14,328 nt of DNA from Bordetella parapertussis (lineage in GTDB: Bacteria > Pseudomonadota > Gammaproteobacteria > Burkholderiales > Burkholderiaceae_B). The stretch lies in the NCBI GenBank assembly GCA_945872285.1, contig CAMBZR010000074.1, positions 1 through 14,328 of the forward strand, written 5' to 3'. Position numbers and translations under genes: made by a program. The number at the start of each line of letters is the position of its first letter. Positions within the stretch are counted from its first letter, which is position 1. The notes beneath the pieces were generated by a model. It ran no database searches and was not told the origin of the DNA. It saw only the letters and a program-made list of their open reading frames with translations. This document shows, piece after piece, positions 6,759-14,328 of this stretch.

Positions 6759-6786
6759 GCGAACGGGGCCGTTGGGCTCCGTTTGC
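6759..6786 (+). terminator. Strong hairpin between rplT and pheS (partial terminator or processing site)
   Basis: GCGAACGGGGCC (6759-6770) pairs over 12 positions, two of them G-U, with GGCTCCGTTTGC (6775-6786) around a GTTG loop. ATTTC follows rather than a run of T, so full intrinsic termination is doubtful. It may lower transcription into pheS or mark an RNase cut between ribosomal-protein and synthetase messages. The fold is clear; the role is inferred. Confidence 0.45.
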
Positions 6787-6820
6787 ATTTCAAAGATGTC
6801 ATTTCACGAAGGTTGTAAAA

Positions 6821-7843
6821 ATGGCTGAGACGGTCGATGACCTGATTGAACAGGCCCGGGCACAGTTTGCACTGGCAACTGATGCGGCTGCGCTCGAAAA
6901 CGCAAAAGCGCGATTTTTGGGCAAGCAAGGCTCGCTTACCGAACTCATGAAAGGGTTGGGCAAGCTTGAGCCTGAGGCAAAACGCACAGAAGGTGCGCGT
7001 ATTAATGCCATCAAACAACAGATTGAAGCCCTGCTGAACGCTCGGCGCGCAGCACTGGCGCAGGCTGAGCTTGATTCGCGCCTGGCAGCCGAAACGATTG
7101 ATGTGACATTGCCCGGTCGTGGCCGAGGCAAAGGTGGGATTCACCCAGTGATTCGGACTTGGCAACGCGTTGAGGCGATCTTCAGATCAATCGGCTTTGA
7201 TGTGGCCGATGGCCCCGAAATCGAAAACGACTGGACTAACTTCACTGCGCTGAACAACCCTGAAAACCACCCAGCCCGTTCAATGCAAGATACCTTTTAT
7301 GTCGATATCAACGACGCCCAAGGCCTGCCACTTTTACTTCGCACACACACGAGTCCGATGCAAGTGCGTTACGCACGCATGCATCAGCCTCCCATCAAAG
7401 TGATTGCACCCGGGCGTACTTATCGTGTGGATAGTGACGCCACGCATTCGCCGATGTTTCATCAGGTTGAAGGCCTTTGGATTGACGAAAACATTTCGTT
7501 CGCAGACCTCAAAGGTGTCTATACAAATTTCTTGCGCTGCTTTTTTGAAACTGACGCTCTTGAATTACGTTTCAGGCCATCGTTTTTTCCCTTCACCGAA
7601 CCGTCGGCCGAGATCGATATGATGTTTACCTCGGGGCCCAACAAAGGGCGTTGGCTTGAAATCTCTGGGTCAGGGCAAGTCCACCCCGATGTGATCCGCA
7701 ACTTTGGTCTCGACCCCGAGCGTTACATTGGCTTCGCCTTTGGCTCTGGCCTTGAGCGCCTGACAATGTTGCGCTACGGTGTCAATGATTTGCGACAGTT
7801 CTTTGAAGGCGATCTGCGCTTTTTACGTCAGTTCAACGATTAA
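6821..7843 (+). CDS. pheS: Phenylalanine-tRNA ligase alpha subunit
   Basis: Catalytic subunit of the alpha2-beta2 class II synthetase that charges tRNA-Phe. The 340-residue protein has an N-terminal tRNA-contacting coiled coil (about 1-85). The catalytic core holds motif 1 around [23 protein letters not shown] and the [11 protein letters not shown] loop. Motif 2 is [16 protein letters not shown] and motif 3 [20 protein letters not shown]. The Ala of GFAFG, which sets the size of the Phe pocket in E. coli, is conserved. GAAGG at 6808-6812 precedes the ATG. A strong hairpin separates it from rplT. I see no Phe-rich leader peptide, so E. coli-style attenuation is not supported. Confidence 0.98.
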   Translation: MAETVDDLIEQARAQFALATDAAALENAKARFLGKQGSLTELMKGLGKLEPEAKRTEGARINAIKQQIEALLNARRAALAQAELDSRLAAETIDVTLPGRGRGKGGIHPVIRTWQRVEAIFRSIGFDVADGPEIENDWTNFTALNNPENHPARSMQDTFYVDINDAQGLPLLLRTHTSPMQVRYARMHQPPIKVIAPGRTYRVDSDATHSPMFHQVEGLWIDENISFADLKGVYTNFLRCFFETDALELRFRPSFFPFTEPSAEIDMMFTSGPNKGRWLEISGSGQVHPDVIRNFGLDPERYIGFAFGSGLERLTMLRYGVNDLRQFFEGDLRFLRQFND

Positions 7844-7867
7844 TTTTTTAGATCGATACGGTTCACT

Positions 7868-10279
7868 ATGCAATTTTCTGAGTCTTGGCTGCGTACACTC
7901 GTCAACCCCCCGATTTCTACGGATGAATTGTCGCATCGGCTGACGATGGCTGGGCTCGAGGTCGAAGACACTGTGACCGTTGCGCCGGCCTTCTCGGGCG
8001 TAGTAGTGGCCTTGATTCAAAGCGCCGAGCCACACCCCAACGCAGACAAACTGCGCGTGTGTATGGTGGATGTGGGTGCTGCGGCGCCCTTGCAGATCGT
8101 GTGCGGTGCACCAAATGCCGCCGTGGGTTTGAAGGTGCCGCTTGCCACGGTTGGGGCCATTTTGCCCGGCGAGCTCAAGATCGGCGTTGCCACGATGCGT
8201 GGCGGTGAGTCGTTTGGTATGTTGTGCTCGGCCAAAGAGTTAGGTCTTTCGCAAGAGTATGCTGGGCTACTTGTGCTGCCCCCCGAGGCCAAAGTTGGTG
8301 TCAGCCTGCGAGAAGCGCTTGACCTTGACGACACCTTGTTTACTTTAAAACTTACGCCAAATCGCGCCGATTGTTTGTCGCTTTTAGGCGTGGCCCGAGA
8401 AGTCGCGGCGCTGACGGGCGCCGTCTTAACCCCGCCTAAAACGCCCGCGCTTGTGCCAAGCTTAACTGAAGTCATTCCGGTCACCGTGCATGCCCCAGAA
8501 TTATGTGGGCGGTTTGCAGGGCGGGTCGTACGTGGTGTCAACGCGCGCGCTGCAACCCCCGAGTGGATGGTTGAGCGCTTAAAGCGGGCAGGGCAGCGCT
8601 CGGTGACTGCGTTAGTTGATATTTCGAACTACGTGATGCTGCTGCTGGGTCGGCCGACCCACGTCTTTGATTTAGACCGCATGCCCGAGAAACACATCGA
8701 AGTTCGCTGGGCGCGTGCCGGAGAAACACTCACGCTGTTAAATGATCAGACCATCGAACTGAACGAACAACTGGGCATTATTACAAGCGCAGGAACAGCC
8801 GAAAGTCTGGCAGGCATCATGGGGGGCGCTTCGACGGCGGTCTCGCTCGACACCACGAGCATTTATGTTGAGGCTGCGTTTTGGTGGCCTCAGGCGATAG
8901 CAGGACGTACCCGCAAGCTTAAATTAAATTCTGAAGCCAGCCATCGTTTTGAACGCGGAGTTGATTTTGAAAATATTCCCGAACATCTTGACCTGATTAC
9001 TCAATTGATTCTGGACATTTGCGGCGGTCAGGCGGGTCCGATTGACGACCAACAGTTGGCCGTGCCCACTCGGGATGCTGTCACGATGCGTTTGTCACGT
9101 TGTCACCGTGTGCTCGGCGTTAAACTGAGTCAAGAAGATGTCGCTCAGACTTTCACGCGATTGGGGTTTGCCTTCGTTCTTGAGGGTGATAAATTCATTG
9201 TTGTGCCGCCAAGCTACCGATTTGATCTCCAGATCGAGGAAGACTTAATCGAAGAAGTCGCTCGCATCATTGGCTTCGAAAGTATCCCGGCTGTGCCACC
9301 GCTGGCGGCTGCTCAAATGCGGATGACCCCAGAGACCACGCGTTCGGCTCACACGGTCCGCGCAGAGATCGCCGCCCGTGATTATCAAGAAGTGATCAAC
9401 TTTTCGTTTGTCGAGCAAAGTTGGGAAGTTGAACTTTTGGGGCAAGCCGAACCGATTCGACTCTTAAATCCGATTGCAAGCCAACTGGCCGTGATGCGCT
9501 CATCGTTGCTACCTGGCTTGGTAGCAACAATTCGCTACAACGTGAACCGCAAGCAAACACGTGTGCGAGTCTTTGAGCTCGGCCGAGTGTATGCGCGTGA
9601 TTTATCTGTGCAAGACGGCCCTTTGTCCGTTGCTTCAGTGCGTCAGCCGCAACTTTTGGCGGCGGCGGCCTGGGGCGCGGTGACCGAGGATCAATGGGGC
9701 GTTGCAAGCCGAGGCGTTGATTTTTTTGATGTTAAGCGCGATATTGAGGTGCTTTTTAGCGCACAGGCTGCGCACCTGCGCTTCATCCCTGCCCAGCATA
9801 GTTTGTTGCATCCAGGGCGAAGCGCGCGTATCGAATTTAAGGAAAAAACCATCGGTTGGCTCGGCGAGCTGCACCCGCGCTGGGTGCAACAGCAAGAATT
9901 AGCGTCGGCGCCCGTGCTGTTCGAGGTGTCGCTTGAGTCTTTAGCTGTGTTACCGATGCCCGAGATCCACGAACTGTCGCGCCAGCCAATGGTGCAGCGC
10001 GATCTAGCCGTATGGGTTGCCGCAGAGCAGTCGGTGCAAAGTTTGCTCGACACGATCCACCAGACGATCGCTGCAGACCCAAGTCTTGCTGTGGTGCAGC
10101 ATGTGGCGCTCTTTGATTTATGGCGCGATCCTGCTAAAGCAGCAACTCACGAAAAGAGTCTTGCTTTTAGGGTCTCGTTGCAAGACACTGAGGTGACGCT
10201 TGATGAGGTGCGCGTGGATTTGTGTATATCCAAAATTCGCGCCGCGCTTGAAAGTGCGCACCAGGCCCGTTTACGTTAA
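7868..10279 (+). CDS. pheT: Phenylalanine-tRNA ligase beta subunit
   Basis: The 803-residue beta subunit of PheRS, which holds the editing site and tRNA-binding modules. Domains in order: N-terminal segment [20 protein letters not shown]/tRNA-binding fold with [18 protein letters not shown] (about 55-72); B3/4 editing domain (about 210-380) with [20 protein letters not shown] and [19 protein letters not shown]5 domain near [19 protein letters not shown] with [20 protein letters not shown]; catalytic-like core; and a C-terminal ferredoxin-fold anticodon-binding domain beginning [14 protein letters not shown]. It is full length. It lies 24 bp after pheS and 22 bp before ihfA, so the three genes are probably co-transcribed. 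Confidence 0.98.
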   Translation: MQFSESWLRTLVNPPISTDELSHRLTMAGLEVEDTVTVAPAFSGVVVALIQSAEPHPNADKLRVCMVDVGAAAPLQIVCGAPNAAVGLKVPLATVGAILPGELKIGVATMRGGESFGMLCSAKELGLSQEYAGLLVLPPEAKVGVSLREALDLDDTLFTLKLTPNRADCLSLLGVAREVAALTGAVLTPPKTPALVPSLTEVIPVTVHAPELCGRFAGRVVRGVNARAATPEWMVERLKRAGQRSVTALVDISNYVMLLLGRPTHVFDLDRMPEKHIEVRWARAGETLTLLNDQTIELNEQLGIITSAGTAESLAGIMGGASTAVSLDTTSIYVEAAFWWPQAIAGRTRKLKLNSEASHRFERGVDFENIPEHLDLITQLILDICGGQAGPIDDQQLAVPTRDAVTMRLSRCHRVLGVKLSQEDVAQTFTRLGFAFVLEGDKFIVVPPSYRFDLQIEEDLIEEVARIIGFESIPAVPPLAAAQMRMTPETTRSAHTVRAEIAARDYQEVINFSFVEQSWEVELLGQAEPIRLLNPIASQLAVMRSSLLPGLVATIRYNVNRKQTRVRVFELGRVYARDLSVQDGPLSVASVRQPQLLAAAAWGAVTEDQWGVASRGVDFFDVKRDIEVLFSAQAAHLRFIPAQHSLLHPGRSARIEFKEKTIGWLGELHPRWVQQQELASAPVLFEVSLESLAVLPMPEIHELSRQPMVQRDLAVWVAAEQSVQSLLDTIHQTIAADPSLAVVQHVALFDLWRDPAKAATHEKSLAFRVSLQDTEVTLDEVRVDLCISKIRAALESAHQARLR

Positions 10280-10301
10280 ACCAGAATCTTGGATAATAAA
10301 A

Positions 10302-10637
10302 ATGACACTTGAGCATTCGTTAGCAGAATCCCGTACCCTCACGAAGGCTGAATTAGCAGAATTGCTTTTTGAGCGCGTAGGTCTTAATAAACGCGAGGCA
10401 AAAGATATTGTCGATACGTTTTTTGAAGAAATTCGTGACGCTTTGTCGCGCGGTGAACCGGTCAAGCTCTCGGGATTTGGTAATTTTCAGGTTCGAAACA
10501 AGCCCCCGCGCCCCGGGCGTAACCCCAAAACTGGTGAAACCATTCCGATCGCGGCACGCCGTGTCGTGACTTTTCATGCAAGTCAAAAATTAAAAGGCGC
10601 TGTCGAACACCCCGAAGCTCAGCAATCTGAGGTATAA
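10302..10637 (+). CDS. ihfA: Integration host factor alpha subunit
   Basis: A 111-residue nucleoid protein that forms IHF with IhfB and bends DNA sharply at specific sites. It shows the HU/IHF fold: [30 protein letters not shown], then [14 protein letters not shown] and the DNA-binding arm [16 protein letters not shown], with Pro75 as the residue that inserts between base pairs. The ATG at 10302 is chosen because homologues begin here; an in-frame start at 10200 would run deep into pheT. The tail [10 protein letters not shown] is a little longer than in E. coli. The pheT-ihfA-merR order is conserved across proteobacteria. Confidence 0.97.
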   Translation: MTLEHSLAESRTLTKAELAELLFERVGLNKREAKDIVDTFFEEIRDALSRGEPVKLSGFGNFQVRNKPPRPGRNPKTGETIPIAARRVVTFHASQKLKGAVEHPEAQQSEV

Positions 10638-10697
10638 AACCATTCTCTGCTTTGTGTTCGCACCGAAACTTAACGCTCTTTAGTTTTCTCTTGGCAC

Positions 10698-11111
10698 ATG
10701 ATTCTTTCAGATACCCCCATCGTTTTGCCACCGATACCCGCAAAACGTTATTTTACGATTGGTGAAGTCAGTGATCTGTGTGGCGTCAAGCCGCACGTGC
10801 TGCGCTACTGGGAACAAGAGTTCACTCAGCTAAAGCCCGTCAAAAGGCGCGGCAATCGTCGCTATTACCAACATCATGAAGTGTTGCTGATTCGTAAGAT
10901 TCGCGAGCTACTTTATGAGCAGGGCTTCACAATCAGTGGCGCACGCAATCGTTTAAGTGACGGGCGTGAAACGCCTCAAGACCCAGACGCCGCCGTGCGC
11001 CTAACAGCTGCCGAACTGCAGTCCTTAAGGGCTGAGTTGCGCAGCGTGCAAGAGTTGCTGGCACACGCCAGTGTACCCACGGCTCTGACTGGGCAACTTG
11101 ACCTCAGGTAG
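10698..11111 (+). CDS. MerR family transcriptional regulator
   Basis: A 137-residue protein with an N-terminal MerR winged helix-turn-helix (about residues 16-85): [47 protein letters not shown] and [13 protein letters not shown]. The C-terminal part is short, predicted helical ([22 protein letters not shown]), and has no cysteines, so a metal sensor of the MerR/CueR kind is unlikely. Its effector and targets are unknown. It sits 60 bp after ihfA, its usual place in this neighbourhood. No clear ribosome binding site is visible before the ATG. Confidence 0.9.
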   Translation: MILSDTPIVLPPIPAKRYFTIGEVSDLCGVKPHVLRYWEQEFTQLKPVKRRGNRRYYQHHEVLLIRKIRELLYEQGFTISGARNRLSDGRETPQDPDAAVRLTAAELQSLRAELRSVQELLAHASVPTALTGQLDLR

Positions 11112-11122
11112 ACGTCGGCTCT

Positions 11123-11130
11123 GCTATACT
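11123..11130 (+). promoter_or_regulatory. Extended -10 promoter of tRNA-Pro
   Basis: TGCTATACT is an extended -10 (TGn plus TATACT at 11125-11130), placed about seven bases before the likely start and eleven before the tRNA 5' end. A TTGACC at 11098-11103 is 21 bp upstream, too far for a standard -35. The promoter overlaps the region just after the merR stop. Confidence 0.5.
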
Positions 11131-11138
11131 TGTCCTCT

Positions 11139-11217
<79 letters not shown>

Positions 11218-11226
11218 ATAAAATTA

Positions 11227-11262
11227 AGGGGTTAGCTCTCACAAGGGGCTAACCCTTTTTGT
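11227..11262 (+). terminator. Intrinsic terminator of tRNA-Pro
   Basis: AAGGGGTTAGC (11227-11237) pairs with GCTAACCCTT (11249-11258), including eight Watson-Crick pairs of GGGTTAGC with GCTAACCC, and runs straight into a T-stretch (11257-11261 and beyond). The form is that of a Rho-independent terminator ten bases after the tRNA. Confidence 0.9.
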
Positions 11263-11528
11263 TTGTTTGTAATAAGTGGGGTTTTTCACACACATTACAC
11301 AAACAGTTTTGGTTGCTACGGACGCCAACAACTTAGCGCCGCGAGCTGGCCTGAGTAACCTCTAGATATGAATCTCACCTATCGAGCCATTCGCGCAATA
11401 TGAATACTCTGCGAGCATAGTGTCATCGGCGCAGGCTATTTGCTTTGTTTGCTGTGAATCGCGGCGATGCGGGGGGGGGCGTACCCGAGCATTTGTCCCC
11501 AGCGAGCGGAGGGGTCGGACGAATTTTT
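11263..11528. other. Non-coding stretch after the tRNA, with a run of nine G
   Basis: No convincing gene is present on either strand. It contains a G9 homopolymer (11471-11479). A CCCC/GGGG stem (11497-11500 with 11511-11514) is followed by a T7 run (11524-11530), which could act as a weak terminator on the plus strand. I found no copy of the tRNA 3' end that would mark an att site. It may be the remnant of an old insertion, but nothing identifies the element. Confidence 0.5.
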
Positions 11529-11885
11529 TTATTTTTCCAATAACTGATCAATAATTTTTATTTGTTGCGCGAGCTTAGGTTTGCTTAGTTGTGCCAGTTT
11601 CAAGATCGCTTCAGCTAAGAGGTCGTCCTCGCAGTACAGGTACGCTGTTGGCACTCCTAGCTTGGATGCGAGCAATTGTGCCGTCTTGAGGGGCGGCTGA
11701 TGCTTGCCAGACTCATACCTGCTGATTCTTGCAGAGCTGCACTCTTCATCCAAGCCAATCATGACTCCTAACCTATCCTGAGGTATGCCTAGCACCTCTC
11801 TTGCCTGTCGCAAGCGCTTTGCAAGAATATTCGCTGAAGGATCGTTGATGCGTCGAGGGGGCGAGCTTGTCTTTCTTGAGTACAA
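11529..11885 (-). CDS. XRE family helix-turn-helix regulator
   Basis: A 118-residue protein with a Cro/CI-type HTH at about residues 22-80: LAKRLRQAREVLGIPQDRLG, a recognition region ARISRYESGKHQPP, and KTAQLLASKLGVPTAYLYC. A helical tail follows (LAEAILKLAQLSKPKLAQQI). Small regulators of this shape are common in Burkholderiales; the target is unknown. No ATG or GTG is available in frame at the N-terminus. The best start is TTG at 11885, without a visible ribosome binding site; an in-frame TAG lies 30 bp further upstream. The start is thus uncertain, or the 5' end has been altered. It is transcribed in the same direction as the asparaginase gene. Confidence 0.75.
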   Translation of the reverse strand: MYSRKTSSPPRRINDPSANILAKRLRQAREVLGIPQDRLGVMIGLDEECSSARISRYESGKHQPPLKTAQLLASKLGVPTAYLYCEDDLLAEAILKLAQLSKPKLAQQIKIIDQLLEK

Positions 11886-11947
11886 CGCAAACGGCCAATG
11901 GGTATTTCTCGACTATCAGCAAAAGTACGGATTGCTTCGAAGCGTCG

Positions 11948-11984
11948 TTAAATATTTGGTCAATTAACGTTATTTGGTATTTAA
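11948..11984. repeat. AT-rich inverted and direct repeats upstream of the XRE gene
   Basis: TTAAATA (11948-11954) and TATTTAA (11978-11984) form perfect inverted arms. ATTTGGT occurs twice, 18 bp apart (11954-11960, 11972-11978). The site lies about 60-100 bp upstream of the XRE start, a plausible place for operator sites of an autoregulated repressor. The repeat is seen; regulation is inferred. Confidence 0.4.
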
Positions 11985-12018
11985 ACGAGCATTGGCGGCC
12001 TCTGGGCTGAGGTTGCCC

Positions 12019-13017
12019 CTAAATCTGCGCCTCAAAGTACCCCTCAATTCCCTTTTCCCCTTGCTCGTTCTGCAAGAGCAGCATCAGTAATATCCTTGCT
12101 TTCCAGGCGGACAGTTCTCCTGCCAGTATGGCACCTGCTTGCTGCAAGCGTGCCGAGGATCCGTCAAAGCCATAACACGCACGTGTCCCACCCTGTGTCA
12201 CGCGGGTCGCGACTACGACCTTGATCCCTTTGTTCAGTGCAGCTAATACGCCTTCGTAGACTTCGGGATTGACGTGTCCAGAGGCCGTTGCCTGAATCAC
12301 GATCCCTTTTGCGCCACCTGCCATTGCGCCATGAATGGCATTGGCAGAAGCCCCGACATACATGGCAACGACTTCGACGAGTGGTAGGGACGAGGTGGTC
12401 AAAGGCACATGCGTGCGTTGAGGTGCTTCTCGTCTGAAAATCACTTTGTCAGGAGTAATCCGCCCAATACAACCCCACTCACCCGAATTAAACGTTTCAA
12501 CGTTAAAAGTATGTTGCTTTGAAACATCGCGCGCGCAATGCACTCTTTGATTAAGGACAACAAGCACGCCTTGTCCTCGCGCTTCCTGCGTCAAACTCAC
12601 CTTGATACCGTCCACTAAATTCCGGGTGCCATCAGAATCGGCTTCAGACTGATTGCGCTGCGCACCCACCATTACGACCGGTTTGGATGAACGGACGGTC
12701 AAGTCCAAAAACCATGCGGTTTCTTCGAGAGTAGCCGTCCCGTGGGAAATCACAACGCCATTGACATCTTCTCGCGTAAGCAACTCTGTCACCCGCTTGG
12801 ACAACCTGATCCATTCCTCGATCGACATATGGGGCGATGGGACTTGAGAGAACTGTTCGATGGTGACCGCGACATTATCTAAACTCGCGCCGGTTTTTGC
12901 GAACAACTCCTCACCGGTGACAGTAGGCAAAGCAAGCCCTGTCTTAGGATCGATTTTGGAAGCAATCGTCCCGCCCGTGGAGAGCAGCACGCAATGGGGT
13001 TTGACAGAATTACTCAT
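12019..13017 (-). CDS. Asparaginase/glutaminase family amidohydrolase with Asp-to-Ala at a catalytic position
   Basis: A 332-residue protein of the asparaginase fold (L-asparaginase I/II, glutaminase-asparaginase). Motif 1 LLSTGGTIAS holds the nucleophile-type Thr14. Motif 2 reads VVISHGTATLEETAW: Thr94 is kept, but the family Asp (E. coli AnsB Asp90) is Ala95, encoded by GCT at 12735-12733. Lys167 of CARDVSK matches Lys162 of AnsB. The Tyr25 region is replaced by GLALPTVTG. The C-terminal domain is complete (VVATRVTQGGTRACYG). There is no signal peptide, so it should be cytoplasmic. AAGGGG lies eight bases before the ATG. It follows the Bug gene by 25 bp, so the two probably form an operon. 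Asparagine may not be the substrate. Confidence 0.88.
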   Translation of the reverse strand: MSNSVKPHCVLLSTGGTIASKIDPKTGLALPTVTGEELFAKTGASLDNVAVTIEQFSQVPSPHMSIEEWIRLSKRVTELLTREDVNGVVISHGTATLEETAWFLDLTVRSSKPVVMVGAQRNQSEADSDGTRNLVDGIKVSLTQEARGQGVLVVLNQRVHCARDVSKQHTFNVETFNSGEWGCIGRITPDKVIFRREAPQRTHVPLTTSSLPLVEVVAMYVGASANAIHGAMAGGAKGIVIQATASGHVNPEVYEGVLAALNKGIKVVVATRVTQGGTRACYGFDGSSARLQQAGAILAGELSAWKARILLMLLLQNEQGEKGIEGYFEAQI

Positions 13018-13042
13018 AACAAGAACCCCTTAATTTGTAACA

Positions 13043-14023
13043 TTAGTCAAGTTTGGCTCCCGAATCCTTCACGACTTTTGCCCACTTCGGTGCTTCTGCA
13101 CGCATGTAGTCTTTAAATTGCTGTGTGCTCATATTGGAAAGATCGATGCCCACTCCCTCAAGCTTGCCACGGACTTCGGATGTCTGTAAGACCGCCATCA
13201 CATCAGTATGGATTTTCTTGACAGTCTCGTCTGGTGTGCCTGCAGGCGCGAGCAAGCCATACCAAAAAGACATGTCATACCCGGGCAAGCCGGAGGCATC
13301 GATTGTCGGAATTTCTGGCATCACCTTCGCACCTTGTGCGCTGGTGAGACCCAGCGGTTTGGCTTGATTGGCTTTAATCAGAGGAATCGCGGTCGGCACG
13401 TTTTCAAAAATCATGGAGACCTCGCCCGCCATCAGCGCTGTGCGGGCGGGTGCAGAGCTCTTGTAAGGGATGTGCATCATGTCGACACCCGCCATACTCT
13501 TAAACATCTCAGCCGCAAGGTGATTGGAGCTTCCGCTACCACCTGAGCCGTAATTCAGCTTGCCTGGTTGTTTCTTTAAAAAGGCAATTAGCTCAGTCAC
13601 GTTATTGGCCTGAACACTCGGATGCACAATCAGGACGTTTGACAAGGTTCCCAACATTGCAATGGGCGCGAAGTCCTTGAGACCATCGTAGGTCATCTTG
13701 GAATAGAGCTCGCCATTGACAATGTGCGTCGCCGTAGTCCCAAGTACAAGTGTTCGGCCATCTGGTTTAGCTCTGGCGACTTCGGCACTACCAATTGAGC
13801 CGTTAGCGCCTGCCTTATTTTCTATCACGACTGTTTGCCCCCACTTGGCCGTCAATGCCGGGGCAATCAATCGGGCCATGATGTCGGGCGTGCCACCTGG
13901 CAAATACGGGACCACAATCTTTACAGGACCATCAGGGAAAACGGACTGAGCAGAAACTCCTGCGAAAGGAGCAAAAGTAAGCAACGTCAATGCAGAGGCT
14001 AATACAACGCGGGCAGCTTTCAT
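13043..14023 (-). CDS. Bug family (TctC-like) periplasmic solute-binding protein
   Basis: A 326-residue protein of the tripartite tricarboxylate transporter receptor family, much expanded in Bordetella and relatives. The signal peptide is clear: MKAARVVLASALTLLTFAPF followed by AGVSA, with likely cleavage before QS. The mature protein has the family landmarks VKIVVPYLPGGTPDIMARLI, VIENKAGANGSIGS, LNYGSGGSGSSNHLAAEMF, MMHIPYKSSAPA and LPGYDMSFWYGLLAPAGTP. No TctA/TctB membrane subunits are in the window; orphan Bug proteins are common. Known Bug ligands include glutamate, aspartate and nicotinate, so with the adjacent asparaginase-like gene an amide or acid is a plausible ligand (inference). 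GGAGAG precedes the ATG. Confidence 0.95.
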   Translation of the reverse strand: MKAARVVLASALTLLTFAPFAGVSAQSVFPDGPVKIVVPYLPGGTPDIMARLIAPALTAKWGQTVVIENKAGANGSIGSAEVARAKPDGRTLVLGTTATHIVNGELYSKMTYDGLKDFAPIAMLGTLSNVLIVHPSVQANNVTELIAFLKKQPGKLNYGSGGSGSSNHLAAEMFKSMAGVDMMHIPYKSSAPARTALMAGEVSMIFENVPTAIPLIKANQAKPLGLTSAQGAKVMPEIPTIDASGLPGYDMSFWYGLLAPAGTPDETVKKIHTDVMAVLQTSEVRGKLEGVGIDLSNMSTQQFKDYMRAEAPKWAKVVKDSGAKLD

Positions 14024-14055
14024 CAGAAACTCTCCATACCAAATATTGTTTGATT

Positions 14056-14126
14056 AATAGATCGATAATTAGCTAGATGGTCAATCGGCTAATCGTGTAT
14101 TGTAGTGAATTGGCTTTTTAGGACAA
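14056..14126 (-). promoter_or_regulatory. Promoter region of the Bug/asparaginase operon with inverted repeat
   Basis: On the minus strand TTGTCC (14121-14126) and TACAAT (14099-14104) are spaced by 16 bp and give a likely start near 14091. A second pair, TTGACC (14079-14084) and TCTATT (14056-14061), has a 17-bp spacer. An inverted repeat ATTAGC/GCTAAT (14068-14073, 14088-14093) lies at the predicted start of the first promoter and around the -35 of the second, a suitable operator position. Confidence 0.5.
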
Positions 14127-14154
14127 CTTTAGCGATTGGTTTAAGCTATGTTAC

Positions 14155-14328
14155 TGTTGACGCCGATCGAAAATTGACCAGTTGGGGGTGCGGCGGAAAA
14201 GTTGGACTACTTGGAGGTAGTTCATGTACTCATACGAAGACCGAATTCGAGCAGTCAAGCTTTATATCAAGCTCGACAAACGCATCGCGGCGACCATTAT
14301 TCAGTTGGGTTACCCGACAAAGAACGCA
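14155..14328 (+). mobile_element. Left end of an IS3-family-like insertion sequence (truncated by window)
   Basis: The end is placed at TGTTGACG (14155), because IS3-type elements begin with TG and the transposase gene starts about 70 bp inside. Two related stretches, GAAAATTGACCAGTTGG (14169-14185) and GAAAAGTTGGACTACTTGG (14196-14214), could be transposase-binding repeats. The right end and target duplication are outside the window, so the exact boundary is a guess. Confidence 0.6.
14224..14328 (+). CDS. IS transposase OrfA, N-terminal 35 codons
   Basis: The frame from ATG 14224 is open to the last base of the window and reads MYSYEDRIRAVKLYIKLDKR followed by IAATIIQLGYPTKNA. This is the helix-turn-helix start of an IS3-type OrfA or its fused form, a very common element in betaproteobacteria. 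A perfect GGAGG (14213-14217) lies six bases before the ATG. The rest, including any DDE domain and frameshift site, is outside the window. It is too short to name the element. Confidence 0.8.
   Translation, partial: MYSYEDRIRAVKLYIKLDKRIAATIIQLGYPTKNA

Noticed and set aside
6796..6828. Ten-codon ORF overlapping the pheS start, considered as an attenuation leader peptide
   Set aside because: It has a single Phe codon, no ribosome binding site, and lies after the hairpin rather than before it.
8017..8541. Long minus-strand ORF (174 codons) inside pheT
   Set aside because: It is antisense to the conserved pheT domains, with Ser/Pro/Arg-rich low-complexity composition typical of shadows.
11471..11479. 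G9 run as a phase-variation switch
   Set aside because: It is not inside a gene and not between promoter elements of any gene I can support. Slippage there would have no visible target.
11785..11967. Plus-strand ORF of 60 codons antisense to the 5' end of the XRE gene
   Set aside because: Most of it lies opposite the HTH gene, which is a far better call. The unique 3' part (about 25 codons) resembles no family I know, and no ribosome binding site is present.

Overview
The window reads as a betaproteobacterial chromosome segment, most likely Burkholderiales and probably Alcaligenaceae. This rests on recognised protein families, not on a database search. The pointers are the gshB / mannose-type EIIA / HPr / EI cluster, yifB next to ubiK, the rpmI-rplT-pheS-pheT-ihfA-merR order, and a Bug-family (TctC-like) periplasmic binding protein beside an asparaginase-like gene.

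Layout. (1) Positions 2-412 hold the 3' part of infC (IF-3). Its stop codon touches the start of gshB. (2) Positions 415-3828 form a tight cluster: glutathione synthetase, a lone EIIA of the mannose type, HPr and PTS enzyme I. No sugar permease is present, so this is a regulatory-type phosphotransfer chain. (3) Positions 3858-5831 hold a promoter, ubiK and the AAA+ protein yifB. (4) Positions 5832-6170 have no gene but are rich in structure: a hairpin after yifB, a good -10 box, an 18-bp tandem repeat and a nested stem-loop. They lead into rpmI-rplT. (5) Positions 6171-11111 are the translation block: L35, L20, the two phenylalanyl-tRNA synthetase subunits, IHF alpha and a MerR-type regulator. 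(6) Positions 11141-11262 are tRNA-Pro(GGG) with its own promoter and terminator. (7) Everything after the tRNA looks accessory: a non-coding stretch with a run of nine G, then on the minus strand an XRE-type regulator, an asparaginase-like enzyme and a Bug binding protein. The window ends inside the first gene of an insertion sequence, which starts just upstream of the Bug promoter.

The genes of regions 1, 4 and 5 serve translation and normally lie together (infC-rpmI-rplT-pheS-pheT-ihfA). Here infC is cut off from rpmI by about 5.8 kb of glutathione, PTS, ubiquinone and yifB genes, and rpmI-rplT carries a long structured leader of its own. The asparaginase and Bug genes probably form one operon for uptake and hydrolysis of an amide or acid.

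I see no defence system, CRISPR array or biosynthetic cluster. The observations most worth checking are the infC/gshB junction, the rpmI leader (repeat and fold), and the Asp-to-Ala change at a catalytic position of the asparaginase-like protein.
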